A stretch of DNA of 21,677 nt from Chloroflexota bacterium. GTDB taxonomy: Bacteria > Chloroflexota > Limnocylindria > QHBO01. Position 1 is the first letter of the stretch. Each line of letters starts with the position of its first letter. The stretch covers positions 1 to 21,677 of the forward strand of contig JADLBB010000071.1 of NCBI GenBank assembly GCA_020848055.1, in the 5' to 3' direction. The translations under genes were made by a program, and so were the position numbers. Of this stretch, positions 1-7,636 are shown one piece after another. The notes beneath the pieces were generated by a model. That model was given only the letters and a program-made list of their open reading frames with translations, searched no databases and was not told where the DNA came from.

Positions 1-872
1 AGGTCCGCCTCGGACGGCGAGGATCCAAGCTCGGACAGCAGCCGATCGGTCCGATCGCGCGGGCCCAGCACGCCCAGGTAGCCAAGGCCGCGTCCGAGAA
101 AGCCTGCGACGAACGCCGCATCGCGCACGTAGTCGTGGCTCATGACGACGGCGGCGGTCCAGGCGCCGGCATCGGTCGCGGCGCCCGCGTCGGCGGGTTC
201 GGCGTCCAGCACGCGAGCGCCGGCGAAGCGGCCCGGCTGCAGGATCGAGCGGCGCGGGTCCACCACGTCCACTCGCCAGCCCTGGCGCAACCCGGCCGCG
301 ACCAGCGGCGCGGCATCGGGCCCGGCCCCGCACACGACCAGGTGCAGCGGCGGCAGGATGGGATCCAGCACGACGTCGCCGATCCGAACCGGGCGCCCGT
401 GCGCGACCGCCATGGCGGCGCGCTCGCCCAACGCATCGGCCGTCGACGCCGCTAGGTGGCGGCGCTCGCCGGCCAGGTCGGTCAACAGGTAGCTCGCCCG
501 GCGTTCATGACGGGCGGCGGCCAGTGCGTCGAGGGTGTCGGCGGCCATCGCCGGCGGCTCGGCCAGCAGCTCGAGCACGCCGCGACATCCGAGACCCATG
601 CCCCACAGTTCGTCTCCCTCGCCGGAGTGGTCGATGGTGACGATCAGTGGCGCATCATCGGCCAGGGCCTGTCGGGCGAGGCGCGCGGCCTCCTCCTCCA
701 GGCAGCCGCCGCTGATGATCCCAATCGGGGCGCCCTCGGCCGGCACCAGCAGCCGCGCGCCGGGCCGGCGGTACGACGACCCGCGGACCGAGATGACCGT
801 CGCCAGTCCCACGGGCATGCCCGCTGCGCGCAGCTCCTCTGCCGCCGACAGGATGGCCTCGATCTCGCTCAC
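1..872 (-). CDS. XdhC/CoxI-family protein, 3' end outside window
   Basis: Family members help insert or sulfurate the molybdenum cofactor of xanthine dehydrogenase or CO dehydrogenase-type enzymes. I translated 290 residues by reading the minus strand. The N-terminal XdhC/CoxI part (about 1-105) has VRGSSYRRPGARL at 29-41 and ISGGCLEEE at 53-61. A Rossmann-type C-terminal part starts near 176, with CGAGPDAAPL (181-190), DVVDPR (202-207) and the family-typical SHDYVRD (245-251) and YLGVLGPRDR (265-274). The stop codon lies beyond base 1, so the gene is partial. I chose the GTG at 872 because a TAGCAT box lies 7 nt upstream; an in-frame ATG at 896 would add eight residues and would overlap that box. 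The gene is divergent from a FAD-linked oxidase. No molybdenum hydroxylase subunit is visible, so the partner enzyme is unknown. The family call is firm; the exact role is inferred. Confidence 0.85.
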   Translation of the reverse strand, partial: MSEIEAILSAAEELRAAGMPVGLATVISVRGSSYRRPGARLLVPAEGAPIGIISGGCLEEEAARLARQALADDAPLIVTIDHSGEGDELWGMGLGCRGVLELLAEPPAMAADTLDALAAARHERRASYLLTDLAGERRHLAASTADALGERAAMAVAHGRPVRIGDVVLDPILPPLHLVVCGAGPDAAPLVAAGLRQGWRVDVVDPRRSILQPGRFAGARVLDAEPADAGAATDAGAWTAAVVMSHDYVRDAAFVAGFLGRGLGYLGVLGPRDRTDRLLSELGSSPSEAD

Positions 873-879
873 CCACCCG

Positions 880-885
880 ATGCTA
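880..885 (-). promoter_or_regulatory. -10 box TAGCAT of the XdhC-family gene, leaderless
   Basis: On the minus strand TAGCAT is followed by 7 nt and then the GTG start at 872. This spacing puts the transcription start at or next to the start codon, so there would be no 5' leader. No good -35 is visible. The box lies back to back with the plus-strand TACCAT at 891-896. Confidence 0.5.
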
Positions 886-890
886 GCGCC

Positions 891-896
891 TACCAT
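891..896 (+). promoter_or_regulatory. -10 box TACCAT of the glcD-like gene, leaderless
   Basis: TACCAT is followed by 9 nt and then the ATG at 906. There is no Shine-Dalgarno sequence in the gap. Only 5 nt separate it from the opposing -10 box of the XdhC-family gene, so RNA polymerase binding at the two promoters should be mutually exclusive. Confidence 0.5.
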
Positions 897-905
897 CGGC
901 GCAGG

Positions 906-2279
906 ATGACCTCGACATTCCTTGACGAACTCGCGACGGCGCTCCCCGACCTCCGCCTCCTGACCGATGCGGCCGACCGCGAGTCGTACCGGCGCGACGA
1001 GACCGCGCACCACGAACCCGGGCTGCCGCTCGCGGTGGCCCTGCCGCAAACCACCGTCGAGGTGGCCGCGATCATGCGTCTCGCGACCGAGCACCGCGTG
1101 CCGGTCGTGCCGCGCGGGGCTGGGTCCGGCCTGTCCGGTGGATCGGCGGGCGTCGACGGCGCACTGACCATCGCCCTGACGCGCATGAACGTCATCATCG
1201 AGATCGACCGCGACAACCTGTGCGCGGTGGTCCAGCCCGGCGTCATCAACGCCGAACTCAAGGCGACGGTGGCGGCCGAGGGCCTGTTCTACGCGCCGGA
1301 CCCGGCCAGCTACGAGTTCTGTTCGATCGGCGGCAACATCGGCACCAACGCCGGCGGGCTGTGCTGCGTCAAGTACGGCGTCACGCGCGACGCGGTGCTC
1401 GGCCTGGAGGTGGTGCTCGCCGACGGTCGGATCATCAGAACCGGTGGGCGCAACATCAAGGACGTGGCCGGCTACGCCCTGACGCAGTTGTTCGTCGGAT
1501 CACAGGGGACGCTGGGCATCGTGACCGAGGCGACGCTGCGACTCCGACCCGCACCGCCACCGAAGCGGACGCTGCTCGCCTTCTTCCCCGCCCTGGATGC
1601 CGCCGGGGCGGCGGTGGCGGCCATGACGCGCGCCGGGATCGAGCCGTGCACGCTGGAACTCATGGACCGCGTCACGATCGCGGCCGTTGACGATTGGCAC
1701 CACCTTGGCCTGGACCGTTCGGCCGCCGCGCTGCTGCTGATCGAGTCCGACCGTCCGGGCGACGCCGCAACGGACGAACTGGCACGCGCCGAGGCCTGCT
1801 GCACCGATGCCGGCGCGAGCTCGATCGAACGAGCGACAACCGAGATGGAGGCCGACTGGCTGCGCCAGGTCCGCCGCCTGGCCTTCCGAGCCATGGAACG
1901 CCTGGGCATCTCGCGCATGGAGGACGTCGGCGCGCCACGCTCACGGCTGCCGGAGTTGCTGGCGGCCATCGAGCGGGTCGCCGCCGCGCACGACGTGCGC
2001 TGCGGCACGTTCGGCCACGCCGGCGACGGCAACCTGCACCCGACGTTCGTCTGGGACCGCGGCGATGCCGCCGCCGAGGAGCGAGCGCAGGCCGCCTCCG
2101 AAGACCTGTACCGCGCGGCCATCGCGCTGGGTGGGACGGTGACCGGCGAGCACGGCATCGGCGCCGCCCGGCGCCCGTTCCTGGTCGAGCAGGTCGGAGC
2201 CGATGCGGTCGAGGTCATGCGCGCCATCAAGGCGGCCCTCGACCCGCTCGGCATCCTCAACCCGGGGAAGGTGGTCTAG
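906..2279 (+). CDS. FAD-linked oxidase, GlcD/D-lactate dehydrogenase family
   Basis: A 457-residue flavoprotein of the VAO/PCMH family that oxidises 2-hydroxy acids such as glycolate or D-lactate. The FAD_binding_4 domain occupies roughly residues 40-215: PRGAGSGLSGG for pyrophosphate binding, then GGNIGTNAGG, then VGSQGTLGIVTE. The C-terminal FAD-oxidase_C domain carries FGHAGDGNLHP with H371 and H378, the metal/active-site histidines of this family, and then TGEHGIG near the end. The length is typical of GlcD-like proteins. The ATG at 906 is preferred because a -10 box lies 9 nt upstream and homology starts immediately; the open frame runs back to 456, but only as antisense to the XdhC-family gene. 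No glcE or glcF follows, and the next gene is convergent, so it appears to be a single-gene unit. The substrate cannot be read from the sequence. Confidence 0.9.
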   Translation: MTSTFLDELATALPDLRLLTDAADRESYRRDETAHHEPGLPLAVALPQTTVEVAAIMRLATEHRVPVVPRGAGSGLSGGSAGVDGALTIALTRMNVIIEIDRDNLCAVVQPGVINAELKATVAAEGLFYAPDPASYEFCSIGGNIGTNAGGLCCVKYGVTRDAVLGLEVVLADGRIIRTGGRNIKDVAGYALTQLFVGSQGTLGIVTEATLRLRPAPPPKRTLLAFFPALDAAGAAVAAMTRAGIEPCTLELMDRVTIAAVDDWHHLGLDRSAAALLLIESDRPGDAATDELARAEACCTDAGASSIERATTEMEADWLRQVRRLAFRAMERLGISRMEDVGAPRSRLPELLAAIERVAAAHDVRCGTFGHAGDGNLHPTFVWDRGDAAAEERAQAASEDLYRAAIALGGTVTGEHGIGAARRPFLVEQVGADAVEVMRAIKAALDPLGILNPGKVV

Positions 2280-2603
2280 GCGCGCGACAGCGGGGTCCGA
2301 AGCTCGGCGAGGCGTCCATCGGCACGCGGTCCGGCGATTGGCCCGGTCCATCGGTCCAGTAGGCGGTCTCAAAGGCGCGGCGCTGCGGCTTGTGGGTGAG
2401 ACTTGCGTCGCGTGCGTCGGGGCGCACGTAACTGAGAACTTCAGCCCGATTCCGACCGAATCGTGCGCTGCTGCGCACAGCTTGGGCTGAAGCTACCCCA
2501 AAATCGGCCCAACTTCTCAGATGTGTGCGCCGGGGCGCAAACGGAGCGGTCCACCGCGGCACGCACTCGGCGCACCTCGCGAACGGCCTGGGGAACGGAC
2601 GCC
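2280..2603. other. Gene-free convergent intergenic region
   Basis: 324 bp between the stop of the glcD-like gene and the stop of the CDF exporter on the other strand. I see no convincing protein gene; the open frames here are shadows that extend antisense into the exporter. The left part has three copies of CGGTCC (2327, 2344, 2352). The middle holds the structured inverted-repeat element listed separately. Local base use is visibly more AT-rich around 2430-2520 than in the flanking genes. Confidence 0.7.
2418..2539. repeat. Nested imperfect inverted repeat, possible ncRNA, terminator or MITE remnant
   Basis: Nested complementary arms are visible. A 9-bp perfect pair CTTCAGCCC (2439-2447) and GGGCTGAAG (2484-2492) encloses two adjacent perfect hairpins: GATTC-CGACC-GAATC (2448-2462) and GTGCGC-TGCT-GCGCAC (2463-2478). 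Outside these, CTGAGAA (2432-2438) pairs with TTCTCAG (2514-2520), and GCGCAC (2422-2427) pairs with GTGCGC (2525-2530). A further short palindrome, TGCGCC-GG-GGCGCA, lies at 2526-2539. As RNA this would give a three-way junction on a longer stem, on either strand. Position between convergent stops would suit a bidirectional terminator, but there is no U-tract. No known RNA family was recognised. Confidence 0.65.
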
Positions 2604-3500
2604 TCAGGGGTGGCTGTGCTGCTCCAGGCGACGGCGATCGGTCGATTCGAGCTGGATGGTCGAGTGCTCGAAATCGAAGTCATCGGACAGGCATTGGCAC
2701 AGCTCGTCGAGGACGGCGGGCGGATAAGCCGATGGCTCGATCACGACGTGCGCCGAGATGACGTGCTTGCCCGAGGTCAGGGTCCAGGCGTGGACGTCGT
2801 GGATGTCCACCACCCCGGCCGCCCCGAGCAGATGTGTCCGCAACTCGCCGATGTCCACCCCGCGCGGCGTGGACTGCATCAGCACCTCGGTCGCCTCACT
2901 CAGCAGCGACCAAGTGCGCGGCACGATCAGCAGCGCCACCAGCACCGATGCGATCGTGTCGATCGGGGTCCAGCCGGTGGCCAGGATCACCACACCGGCC
3001 ACGATGACTGCGACCGACCCGAGCATGTCACCCATCACCTCCAGGTAGGCACCGCGCAGGTTGAGGCTGCGTTGGGCCCCGGCGTGCAGCAGCCCCATCG
3101 AGACGACGTTGACGGCGAGGCCGGCGATGGCGATGGCCAGCATCGGCACCGGCAGGACGTCGGGTGGCGCCCCGATGCGCGAGATGGCCTCGACCATGAC
3201 CACCACCGCCACGACCAGCAGGATGACCGCGTTGATGACCGCCGCCAGGATCTCGACGCGCGCGTAGCCGAACGAGCGTTCCGGGGTCGCCGGGCGGCGC
3301 GCGATGCGGATGGCCAGCAGGGCGATGGCCAGGCCGCCGGCGTCGGTGGCCAGGTGGCCCGCATCGGCCAGAAGCGCGAGGCTGTTGGTCAGGATGGAGC
3401 CAACGACCTCGACCACCGCGAAGGCCAGCACCATGGCAAGCACCGCCAGCAGCTGGCGCGAGCCAGCCGAGGCTGCAGTCTCGTGCTCGTGCGGGCTCAT
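2604..3500 (-). CDS. CDF-family divalent metal cation exporter
   Basis: A 298-residue cation diffusion facilitator of the CzcD/ZitB type. Such proteins export Zn or related divalent cations from the cytoplasm by proton antiport, usually as homodimers. About six transmembrane helices lie within residues 17-195, followed by a cytoplasmic ZT-dimer domain (about 205-290) with IHDVHAW at 233-239. Transmembrane helix 2 has the expected H49xxxD53 of the transport site (LADAGHLATD). Helix 5 has E154xxxD158 (EVMGDMLGS), where zinc CDFs normally have HxxxD. The ends are mildly His-rich (HEHE, HSHP), and there is no long His loop between helices 4 and 5. The ATG overlaps the TGA of the upstream FAD oxidase (ATGA), so the two are probably cotranscribed and coupled. 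Metal specificity is not certain. Confidence 0.92.
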   Translation of the reverse strand: MSPHEHETAASAGSRQLLAVLAMVLAFAVVEVVGSILTNSLALLADAGHLATDAGGLAIALLAIRIARRPATPERSFGYARVEILAAVINAVILLVVAVVVMVEAISRIGAPPDVLPVPMLAIAIAGLAVNVVSMGLLHAGAQRSLNLRGAYLEVMGDMLGSVAVIVAGVVILATGWTPIDTIASVLVALLIVPRTWSLLSEATEVLMQSTPRGVDIGELRTHLLGAAGVVDIHDVHAWTLTSGKHVISAHVVIEPSAYPPAVLDELCQCLSDDFDFEHSTIQLESTDRRRLEQHSHP

Positions 3501-4861
3501 GGTCGGAACAGTACGCCGGGGTTGAGGATGCCGGACGGGTCCCAGGCATCCTTGATGGCGCGCATGGCCGCCACGGCCGCCTCGCCGCGATCGCGGACCA
3601 GCCAGTCCACCTTGGCCACGCCGATGCCGTGCTCGGCGCTCACGCTCCCGCCCAGCTCGAGCACCAGCTCGAGCACCGCGTCGTCCACCGCGGGGTCATC
3701 GGGCCCCGGGCCGAGGACGTTGACGTGCAGGTTGCCGTCGCCCACGTGTCCGTAGACGATCGTGCGCGCGGCCGGGTCGGCCTCCGCCACGGCTGCCGGG
3801 ACACGCTCCACCAGCTCCGCGTACCGGTTCAGCGGAACGGACACGTCGAGCTTGTGTGGCACGCCATCGGCGTTGATGGCCTCGGTGTGGCGCTCGCGCA
3901 ACTGCCACAACCGATGCCGTCCGCCCTCATCGTCCGCCAGCACGGCATCATCCGCCAGGCCCTGTCCCTCCAGGCCCGAGGCGAGCGCACCGGCGACGTC
4001 GGCGACGGCATCGCCGGCCTCCACCAGCAGGTAGAAGGGGTGCCGCGCGGCCATCGGCGCCGCCAACCCGCCGTGGCCCAGGACCAGGTCGAGGCCGTCG
4101 TCGGTGAACAGCTCGATTGCCATGACCGATGCCAGCCCGCGCCGCAACGTGCTCGCGACGGCGACGGCGGCTCGCGCACTCGCCAGGCCGATGACCGCCA
4201 CCGCCCGATGTTCCAGCCGCGGCACCAGGCGGAGTCGAACCGAGGTGATGACGGCCAGCGTCCCCTCGCTTCCCGCCAACAGCCCCGCCATGTCGTAGCC
4301 GGTGTTGTCCTTCGCCATCCCGGGCAGGCGGCGCAGTATCGTGCCGTCGGCCATGACCGCCTCGAAGCCGCCGACCTGCCGTCGCATCGGTCCGTGGCGC
4401 AGGACGTGCACGCCGCCGGCGTTGGTGGCGACCATGCCCCCGATGGTTGCCGAGTCGCGGGCCCCGAAATCGACGCCGACGTCCCAACCGGCCGGGCGCA
4501 CGGCATCCTGCACGCTGGCCAGCACCGCGCCCGCGCCGACGGTGACCTCGCCCGCTTCGACATCGATCGGTCCCTGTTCCGACAGCCGCCTGGTCGAGAG
4601 CACAACCTCGCCGCCACGCGGCACCGAGCCGCCCACCAACCCGGTGTTACCGCCCTGCGGCACCACGCCGACGCGGGCGTCGACACAGGCGCGAAGGACG
4701 GCGGCGACCTCCTCGGTGGTGCGCGGACGCACCACCGACAGCGCCCGGCCGCCGAAACGACCGGTCCAGTCGGTCTCGTAGCCGGCGCGCAGCGCCGGAT
4801 CGGCCAGGCAGTGGCGCTCGCCCACGACCCTTCGCAGGCCTGCCAACAGAGCATCCGTCAC
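3497..4861 (-). CDS. FAD-linked oxidase, D-2-hydroxy acid dehydrogenase type
   Basis: A 454-residue flavoprotein, a distant paralogue of the 906-2279 product. The FAD-binding half has PQGGNTGLVGGSVP, IGGMVATNAGG and AGSEGTLAVIT. The C-terminal half has YGHVGDGNLHVN and SAEHGIG, matching FAD-oxidase_C members such as D-lactate and D-2-hydroxyglutarate dehydrogenases. QGGNTGLVGG is closer to the hydroxyglutarate/D-lactate branch than to GlcD, but this is a judgement by eye. The GTG at 4861 is chosen as the start because TAGCAT ends 8 nt before it; a TTG at 4870 would overlap the -10 box and add only three residues. The gene is followed by the CDF exporter with a 4-nt overlap, an unexpected partnership with no clear biochemical link. 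Confidence 0.88.
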   Translation of the reverse strand: MTDALLAGLRRVVGERHCLADPALRAGYETDWTGRFGGRALSVVRPRTTEEVAAVLRACVDARVGVVPQGGNTGLVGGSVPRGGEVVLSTRRLSEQGPIDVEAGEVTVGAGAVLASVQDAVRPAGWDVGVDFGARDSATIGGMVATNAGGVHVLRHGPMRRQVGGFEAVMADGTILRRLPGMAKDNTGYDMAGLLAGSEGTLAVITSVRLRLVPRLEHRAVAVIGLASARAAVAVASTLRRGLASVMAIELFTDDGLDLVLGHGGLAAPMAARHPFYLLVEAGDAVADVAGALASGLEGQGLADDAVLADDEGGRHRLWQLRERHTEAINADGVPHKLDVSVPLNRYAELVERVPAAVAEADPAARTIVYGHVGDGNLHVNVLGPGPDDPAVDDAVLELVLELGGSVSAEHGIGVAKVDWLVRDRGEAAVAAMRAIKDAWDPSGILNPGVLFRP

Positions 4862-4869
4862 GTCTGCCA

Positions 4870-4875
4870 ATGCTA
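4870..4875 (-). promoter_or_regulatory. -10 box TAGCAT of the FAD oxidase/CDF operon, leaderless
   Basis: On the minus strand TAGCAT is followed by 8 nt and the GTG start at 4861. The extended string GCTAGCAT is the same as at the XdhC-family promoter (880-887 read on the minus strand). Confidence 0.5.
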
Positions 4876-4891
4876 GCGGCCGGCGCCGCTC

Positions 4892-4920
4892 AAGACAGCG
4901 GAACCCGAAGGGAATACGAT
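4892..4920 (+). promoter_or_regulatory. Promoter of the sulfurtransferase/SufE operon, leaderless
   Basis: A -35-like AAGACA at 4892-4897 (four of six consensus bases) is followed by a 17-nt spacer and a -10 TACGAT at 4915-4920. Six nt later the ATG begins at 4927, so the mRNA should start at or immediately before the start codon. Confidence 0.5.
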
Positions 4921-4926
4921 CGGACC

Positions 4927-5811
4927 ATGGCCATACCGCTCGATACAGATCCCAAGCTCGCCCAGTACGCCGATCCCTCGTCCCTGGTGACCACCGAGTG
5001 GTTGGCGCATCACCTCGACGACCCGGGATTGGTCGTGGTCGAGTCCGACGAGGACATCCTGCTGTACGAGACCGGCCACATCCCCGGGGCAGTCAAGGTG
5101 GACTGGCACACCGAGCTCAACGACCCGATCACGCGCGACTACGTCGATGCCACCGGCTTCGCTCAGCTGATGAGCGCCAAGGGCATCGCCCGCAACTCGA
5201 CCGTGGTGTTCTACGGCGACAAGTCCAACTGGTGGGCCTCCTACGCGCTGTGGGTCTTCACCCTCTTCCGCCATCCGGACGTTCGGCTGCTCGATGGCGG
5301 TCGCGCCAAGTGGCAGGCGGAGGGCCGGCCGATGACGACCGAGCCGGTGAGCCGCCCGAAGACGCCCTACCCGCTCGTGGAGCGCGACGATTCGCGCATC
5401 CGGGCCTTCCGCGACGACGTGCTGGCGCACCTCGGCAGGCCCATGGTGGACGTCCGCTCTCCAGACGAGTACAGCGGGCGGCTGCTGCACATGGCCGACT
5501 ACCCGCAAGAAGGTGCGCTGCGCGGCGGCCACATCCCCGGCGCGGCCAACGTGCCGTGGGCTCGAGCCACCAACCCGGATGGCACCTTCCGATCGCGCGC
5601 CGAGCTCGAGGCGCTGTACGGGGGCGAGGCCGGGCTGGGCGCCGGTGACGACGTGGTCGTGTATTGCCGCATCGGGGAGCGCTCGAGCCACACGTGGTTC
5701 GCCCTCACGCACCTGCTCGGCTACCGGCGCGTGCGCAACTACGACGGCAGCTGGACCGAGTGGGGCAACGCGGTGCGCATGCCGATCGAGCGCGAGGTGG
5801 ATCCAGCGTGA
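4927..5811 (+). CDS. Thiosulfate sulfurtransferase, two-domain rhodanese (SseA-like)
   Basis: A 294-residue tandem rhodanese. It transfers sulfane sulfur from thiosulfate to a thiophilic acceptor through a cysteine persulfide in the cytoplasm. Domain 1 (about 18-140) contains YETGHIPGAVKVDW but has no catalytic cysteine, as expected. Domain 2 (about 165-285) has the active-site loop YCRIGERSSHTW with C247; the CRxGxR form is typical of thiosulfate sulfurtransferases, as opposed to the CGSGVTA form of mercaptopyruvate enzymes. Length and order match actinobacterial CysA/SseA proteins. The ATG at 4927 sits 6 nt after a -10 box. Its stop overlaps the start of a SufE-like gene, an arrangement that, as I recall, also occurs in mycobacteria (sseA next to a sufE homologue). 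Confidence 0.92.
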   Translation: MAIPLDTDPKLAQYADPSSLVTTEWLAHHLDDPGLVVVESDEDILLYETGHIPGAVKVDWHTELNDPITRDYVDATGFAQLMSAKGIARNSTVVFYGDKSNWWASYALWVFTLFRHPDVRLLDGGRAKWQAEGRPMTTEPVSRPKTPYPLVERDDSRIRAFRDDVLAHLGRPMVDVRSPDEYSGRLLHMADYPQEGALRGGHIPGAANVPWARATNPDGTFRSRAELEALYGGEAGLGAGDDVVVYCRIGERSSHTWFALTHLLGYRRVRNYDGSWTEWGNAVRMPIEREVDPA

Positions 5812-6257
5812 CCTCGGACGCGCTCCCGGCGCGACTGGCCGAGATCGTCGAGGACTTCGCATCGGCCCCGCCGCGCGACCGCCTGGAGATGCTGCTGGAA
5901 TACAGCCAATCCCTGCCGCCGCTGCCGGAGCGGCTGCGCGAGCATCCGGAGCGGCTCGAGCCCGTGCCCGAGTGCCAGTCGCCGCTGTTCGTCACCACCG
6001 AGCTCGACGAGGGCCTCGTTCGCATCTTCGCCGATGCGCCGCCCGAGGCCCCGACGACCCGCGGCTTCGCCGGCATCTTCCACGCCGCTCTCGACGGCTT
6101 GGCGCCGGCCGACATCCTCGCCGTGCCCGGGGACATCACGGCGCGCCTCAACCTGGCAGAAGTCGTCAGTCCCCTGCGCCTGCGGGGCGCGGCGGCGCTG
6201 CTCGGCCGGATTCAGCGCCAGGTCCGCGAGCTAGTCGCCACGACCGCCGCGCGCTGA
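5808..6257 (+). CDS. SufE-like sulfur acceptor protein
   Basis: A 149-residue SufE/CsdE-family protein. SufE accepts persulfide sulfur from a cysteine desulfurase and passes it on for Fe-S cluster assembly. The conserved PECQSPLF motif places the acceptor cysteine at C56, and LPPLPERLR precedes it as in the family. The C-terminal part (LRLRGAAALLGRIQ) matches the usual VSPSRRNGL-type region loosely. The GTG start at 5808 overlaps the sulfurtransferase stop (GTGA), and GAGGTGG at 5794-5800 is a suitable ribosome binding site. The pairing suggests that the rhodanese supplies or receives sulfur through this protein. No sufS or suf operon is in the window. Confidence 0.9.
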   Translation: MTSDALPARLAEIVEDFASAPPRDRLEMLLEYSQSLPPLPERLREHPERLEPVPECQSPLFVTTELDEGLVRIFADAPPEAPTTRGFAGIFHAALDGLAPADILAVPGDITARLNLAEVVSPLRLRGAAALLGRIQRQVRELVATTAAR

Positions 6258-6309
6258 CCGCGGACACGGTCGCCAACCGTGATCCTGCGGCCGGATCGCG
6301 TGTCGGCGT

Positions 6310-7533
6310 CTACGCCCGCCGCGCCACGTGGAGGGTGACCGCCTCCGCGACGCCCTTCAGTTCCACGGGACCGATCCGCGTGAACGAGGCATCGACGTCG
6401 CCGGCGGCGTCCACCACGGCCTGGGAGACCAGGACCTCGCCCGGCCGGGCGTACTCGGCGATCCGCGACGCGACGTTCACGGTCGCGCCGTAGTAGTCGC
6501 CCTCCTGGAACAGGACTGGGCCCGCATGAAGGCCCACGTGCGCCGGTGGCAGGCCGGCATCGGCTGCGCCTTCAACCATGCTCAACGCCGCGATCACCCC
6601 GGGACCGGGATCGGGGAAGTAGAACATCACGCCATCCCCCAGCCATTTCACCGCGCGCCCGCGGTGCTGCTGTGACGTCCTCTGAACGATCCGCGACAGG
6701 GTCGATGCGAGCTCGGCGGCGGCAGCATCGCCGCGCTCGGCGGTCAGGCGCGTGTAACCGGTGATGTCGAGGAAGCACATCGCCGGCGGACGCTTCACGC
6801 GGCGGTAGAGCCCGGCCTCGGTCAACGTCTGCTCGGTCATCTCGAGGATGTTCGCGGTCCACGTTCGCTGCTCGTTCGCGCGGCCGAGCGCGATCAGGGC
6901 GTCCCAGTAGACGGTGTTCAGCCGTGCTCCGAGCTCGACGGTGGCGTCACCCATGTTTCCCGGCGACTCGCCTTTCGCCGCGAGCCGTGCGGGAACCTCG
7001 GTCTGCCACCACGCGGCCTGGGCGTCGGTGACGCGGCGCATGCAGTCACCCATCACCCGCAGCAGCCGCTCGACCCCCGACAGGGCGAAGCCCTCGGCTG
7101 CCCATGTTTCCAGCATCGGGGCGATGAGAAGCTCGTCCTCCCTCACCAGGTCGCCGGCCTCCGGGACGACTCCACCGATGGCCTCGCGGATGACGAACAG
7201 CGACTCCACGGGTACCCCGGTCCGCTCGGAAAGCTGCTTGAACGTCGTGGTGCTGAGCGCCGCGAATCGGTCGTACAGGGGAGTGTCCAGGAATGAGAGG
7301 GACGCCATCCCGCGGGACGTCACGTCGACCACCGCGTCCAGCGGGATCCCCGCGTTGACTAGGGTCTGGCCCAGGACGACCCGACGGACGTCACCGGGGC
7401 GAAAGCGATCCTCGTCGTCGGGATGGAGGAGTCCGCTGGCGACGTACTCGTCCACCACGCCAGCCGCCACGCCGGCGCGCACCGCGACCTCGGCGCGGGA
7501 GAAGGTGGTACGCGCTCGCTCGCTGTCCGGCAT
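6310..7533 (-). CDS. Class III adenylyl cyclase with N-terminal regulatory/MerR-like domain
   Basis: A 407-residue soluble cyclase. The C-terminal catalytic domain (about 248-405) has every residue needed to make cAMP: metal-binding D256 (CFLDITGYT) and D300 (VKWLGDGVM), adenine-selecting K296 and D346 (GDYYG), and transition-state N353 and R357 (VNVASR). The K-to-D and D-to-N spacings match the class IIIc enzymes such as mycobacterial Rv1264. Residues 11-70 look like a MerR-type winged helix (FSRAEVAVRAG, then RFRPGDVRR), a feature of the 'adenylate cyclase regulatory domain' of this group; residues 70-230 form an all-helical middle part. No transmembrane segment is seen. The ATG at 7533 follows a TACGCT box by 7 nt; the frame runs further upstream only as noise. 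Confidence 0.93.
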   Translation of the reverse strand: MPDSERARTTFSRAEVAVRAGVAAGVVDEYVASGLLHPDDEDRFRPGDVRRVVLGQTLVNAGIPLDAVVDVTSRGMASLSFLDTPLYDRFAALSTTTFKQLSERTGVPVESLFVIREAIGGVVPEAGDLVREDELLIAPMLETWAAEGFALSGVERLLRVMGDCMRRVTDAQAAWWQTEVPARLAAKGESPGNMGDATVELGARLNTVYWDALIALGRANEQRTWTANILEMTEQTLTEAGLYRRVKRPPAMCFLDITGYTRLTAERGDAAAAELASTLSRIVQRTSQQHRGRAVKWLGDGVMFYFPDPGPGVIAALSMVEGAADAGLPPAHVGLHAGPVLFQEGDYYGATVNVASRIAEYARPGEVLVSQAVVDAAGDVDASFTRIGPVELKGVAEAVTLHVARRA

Positions 7534-7540
7534 GATCCGA

Positions 7541-7546
7541 AGCGTA
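7541..7546 (-). promoter_or_regulatory. -10 box TACGCT of the adenylyl cyclase gene, leaderless
   Basis: On the minus strand TACGCT is followed by 7 nt and the ATG at 7533. TTGACT lies further upstream on the same strand, but its spacing is about 23 nt, too long for a standard -35. Confidence 0.45.
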
Positions 7547-7636
7547 CAGCGGCCCGACGGCGGCGCGGGAGTCAATCTCGGACCGCCATCCTCAGGGCAT
7601 CGCACGCTACCATCGCGCCGATGACCGATGGAGATG

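Noticed and set aside
456..905. Upstream extension of the glcD-like gene
   Set aside because: Antisense to the XdhC-family gene and without homology. The -10 box and the protein start point to 906.
2463..3755. Plus-strand frame of 430 codons through the intergenic region
   Set aside because: Almost entirely antisense to the CDF exporter, with His/Asp/Arg-rich low-complexity composition. It is not a gene in the gap.
6258..6309. Possible terminator GATCC-N7-GGATC between sufE and the cyclase gene
   Set aside because: Only five base pairs and no T-run; too weak to annotate.
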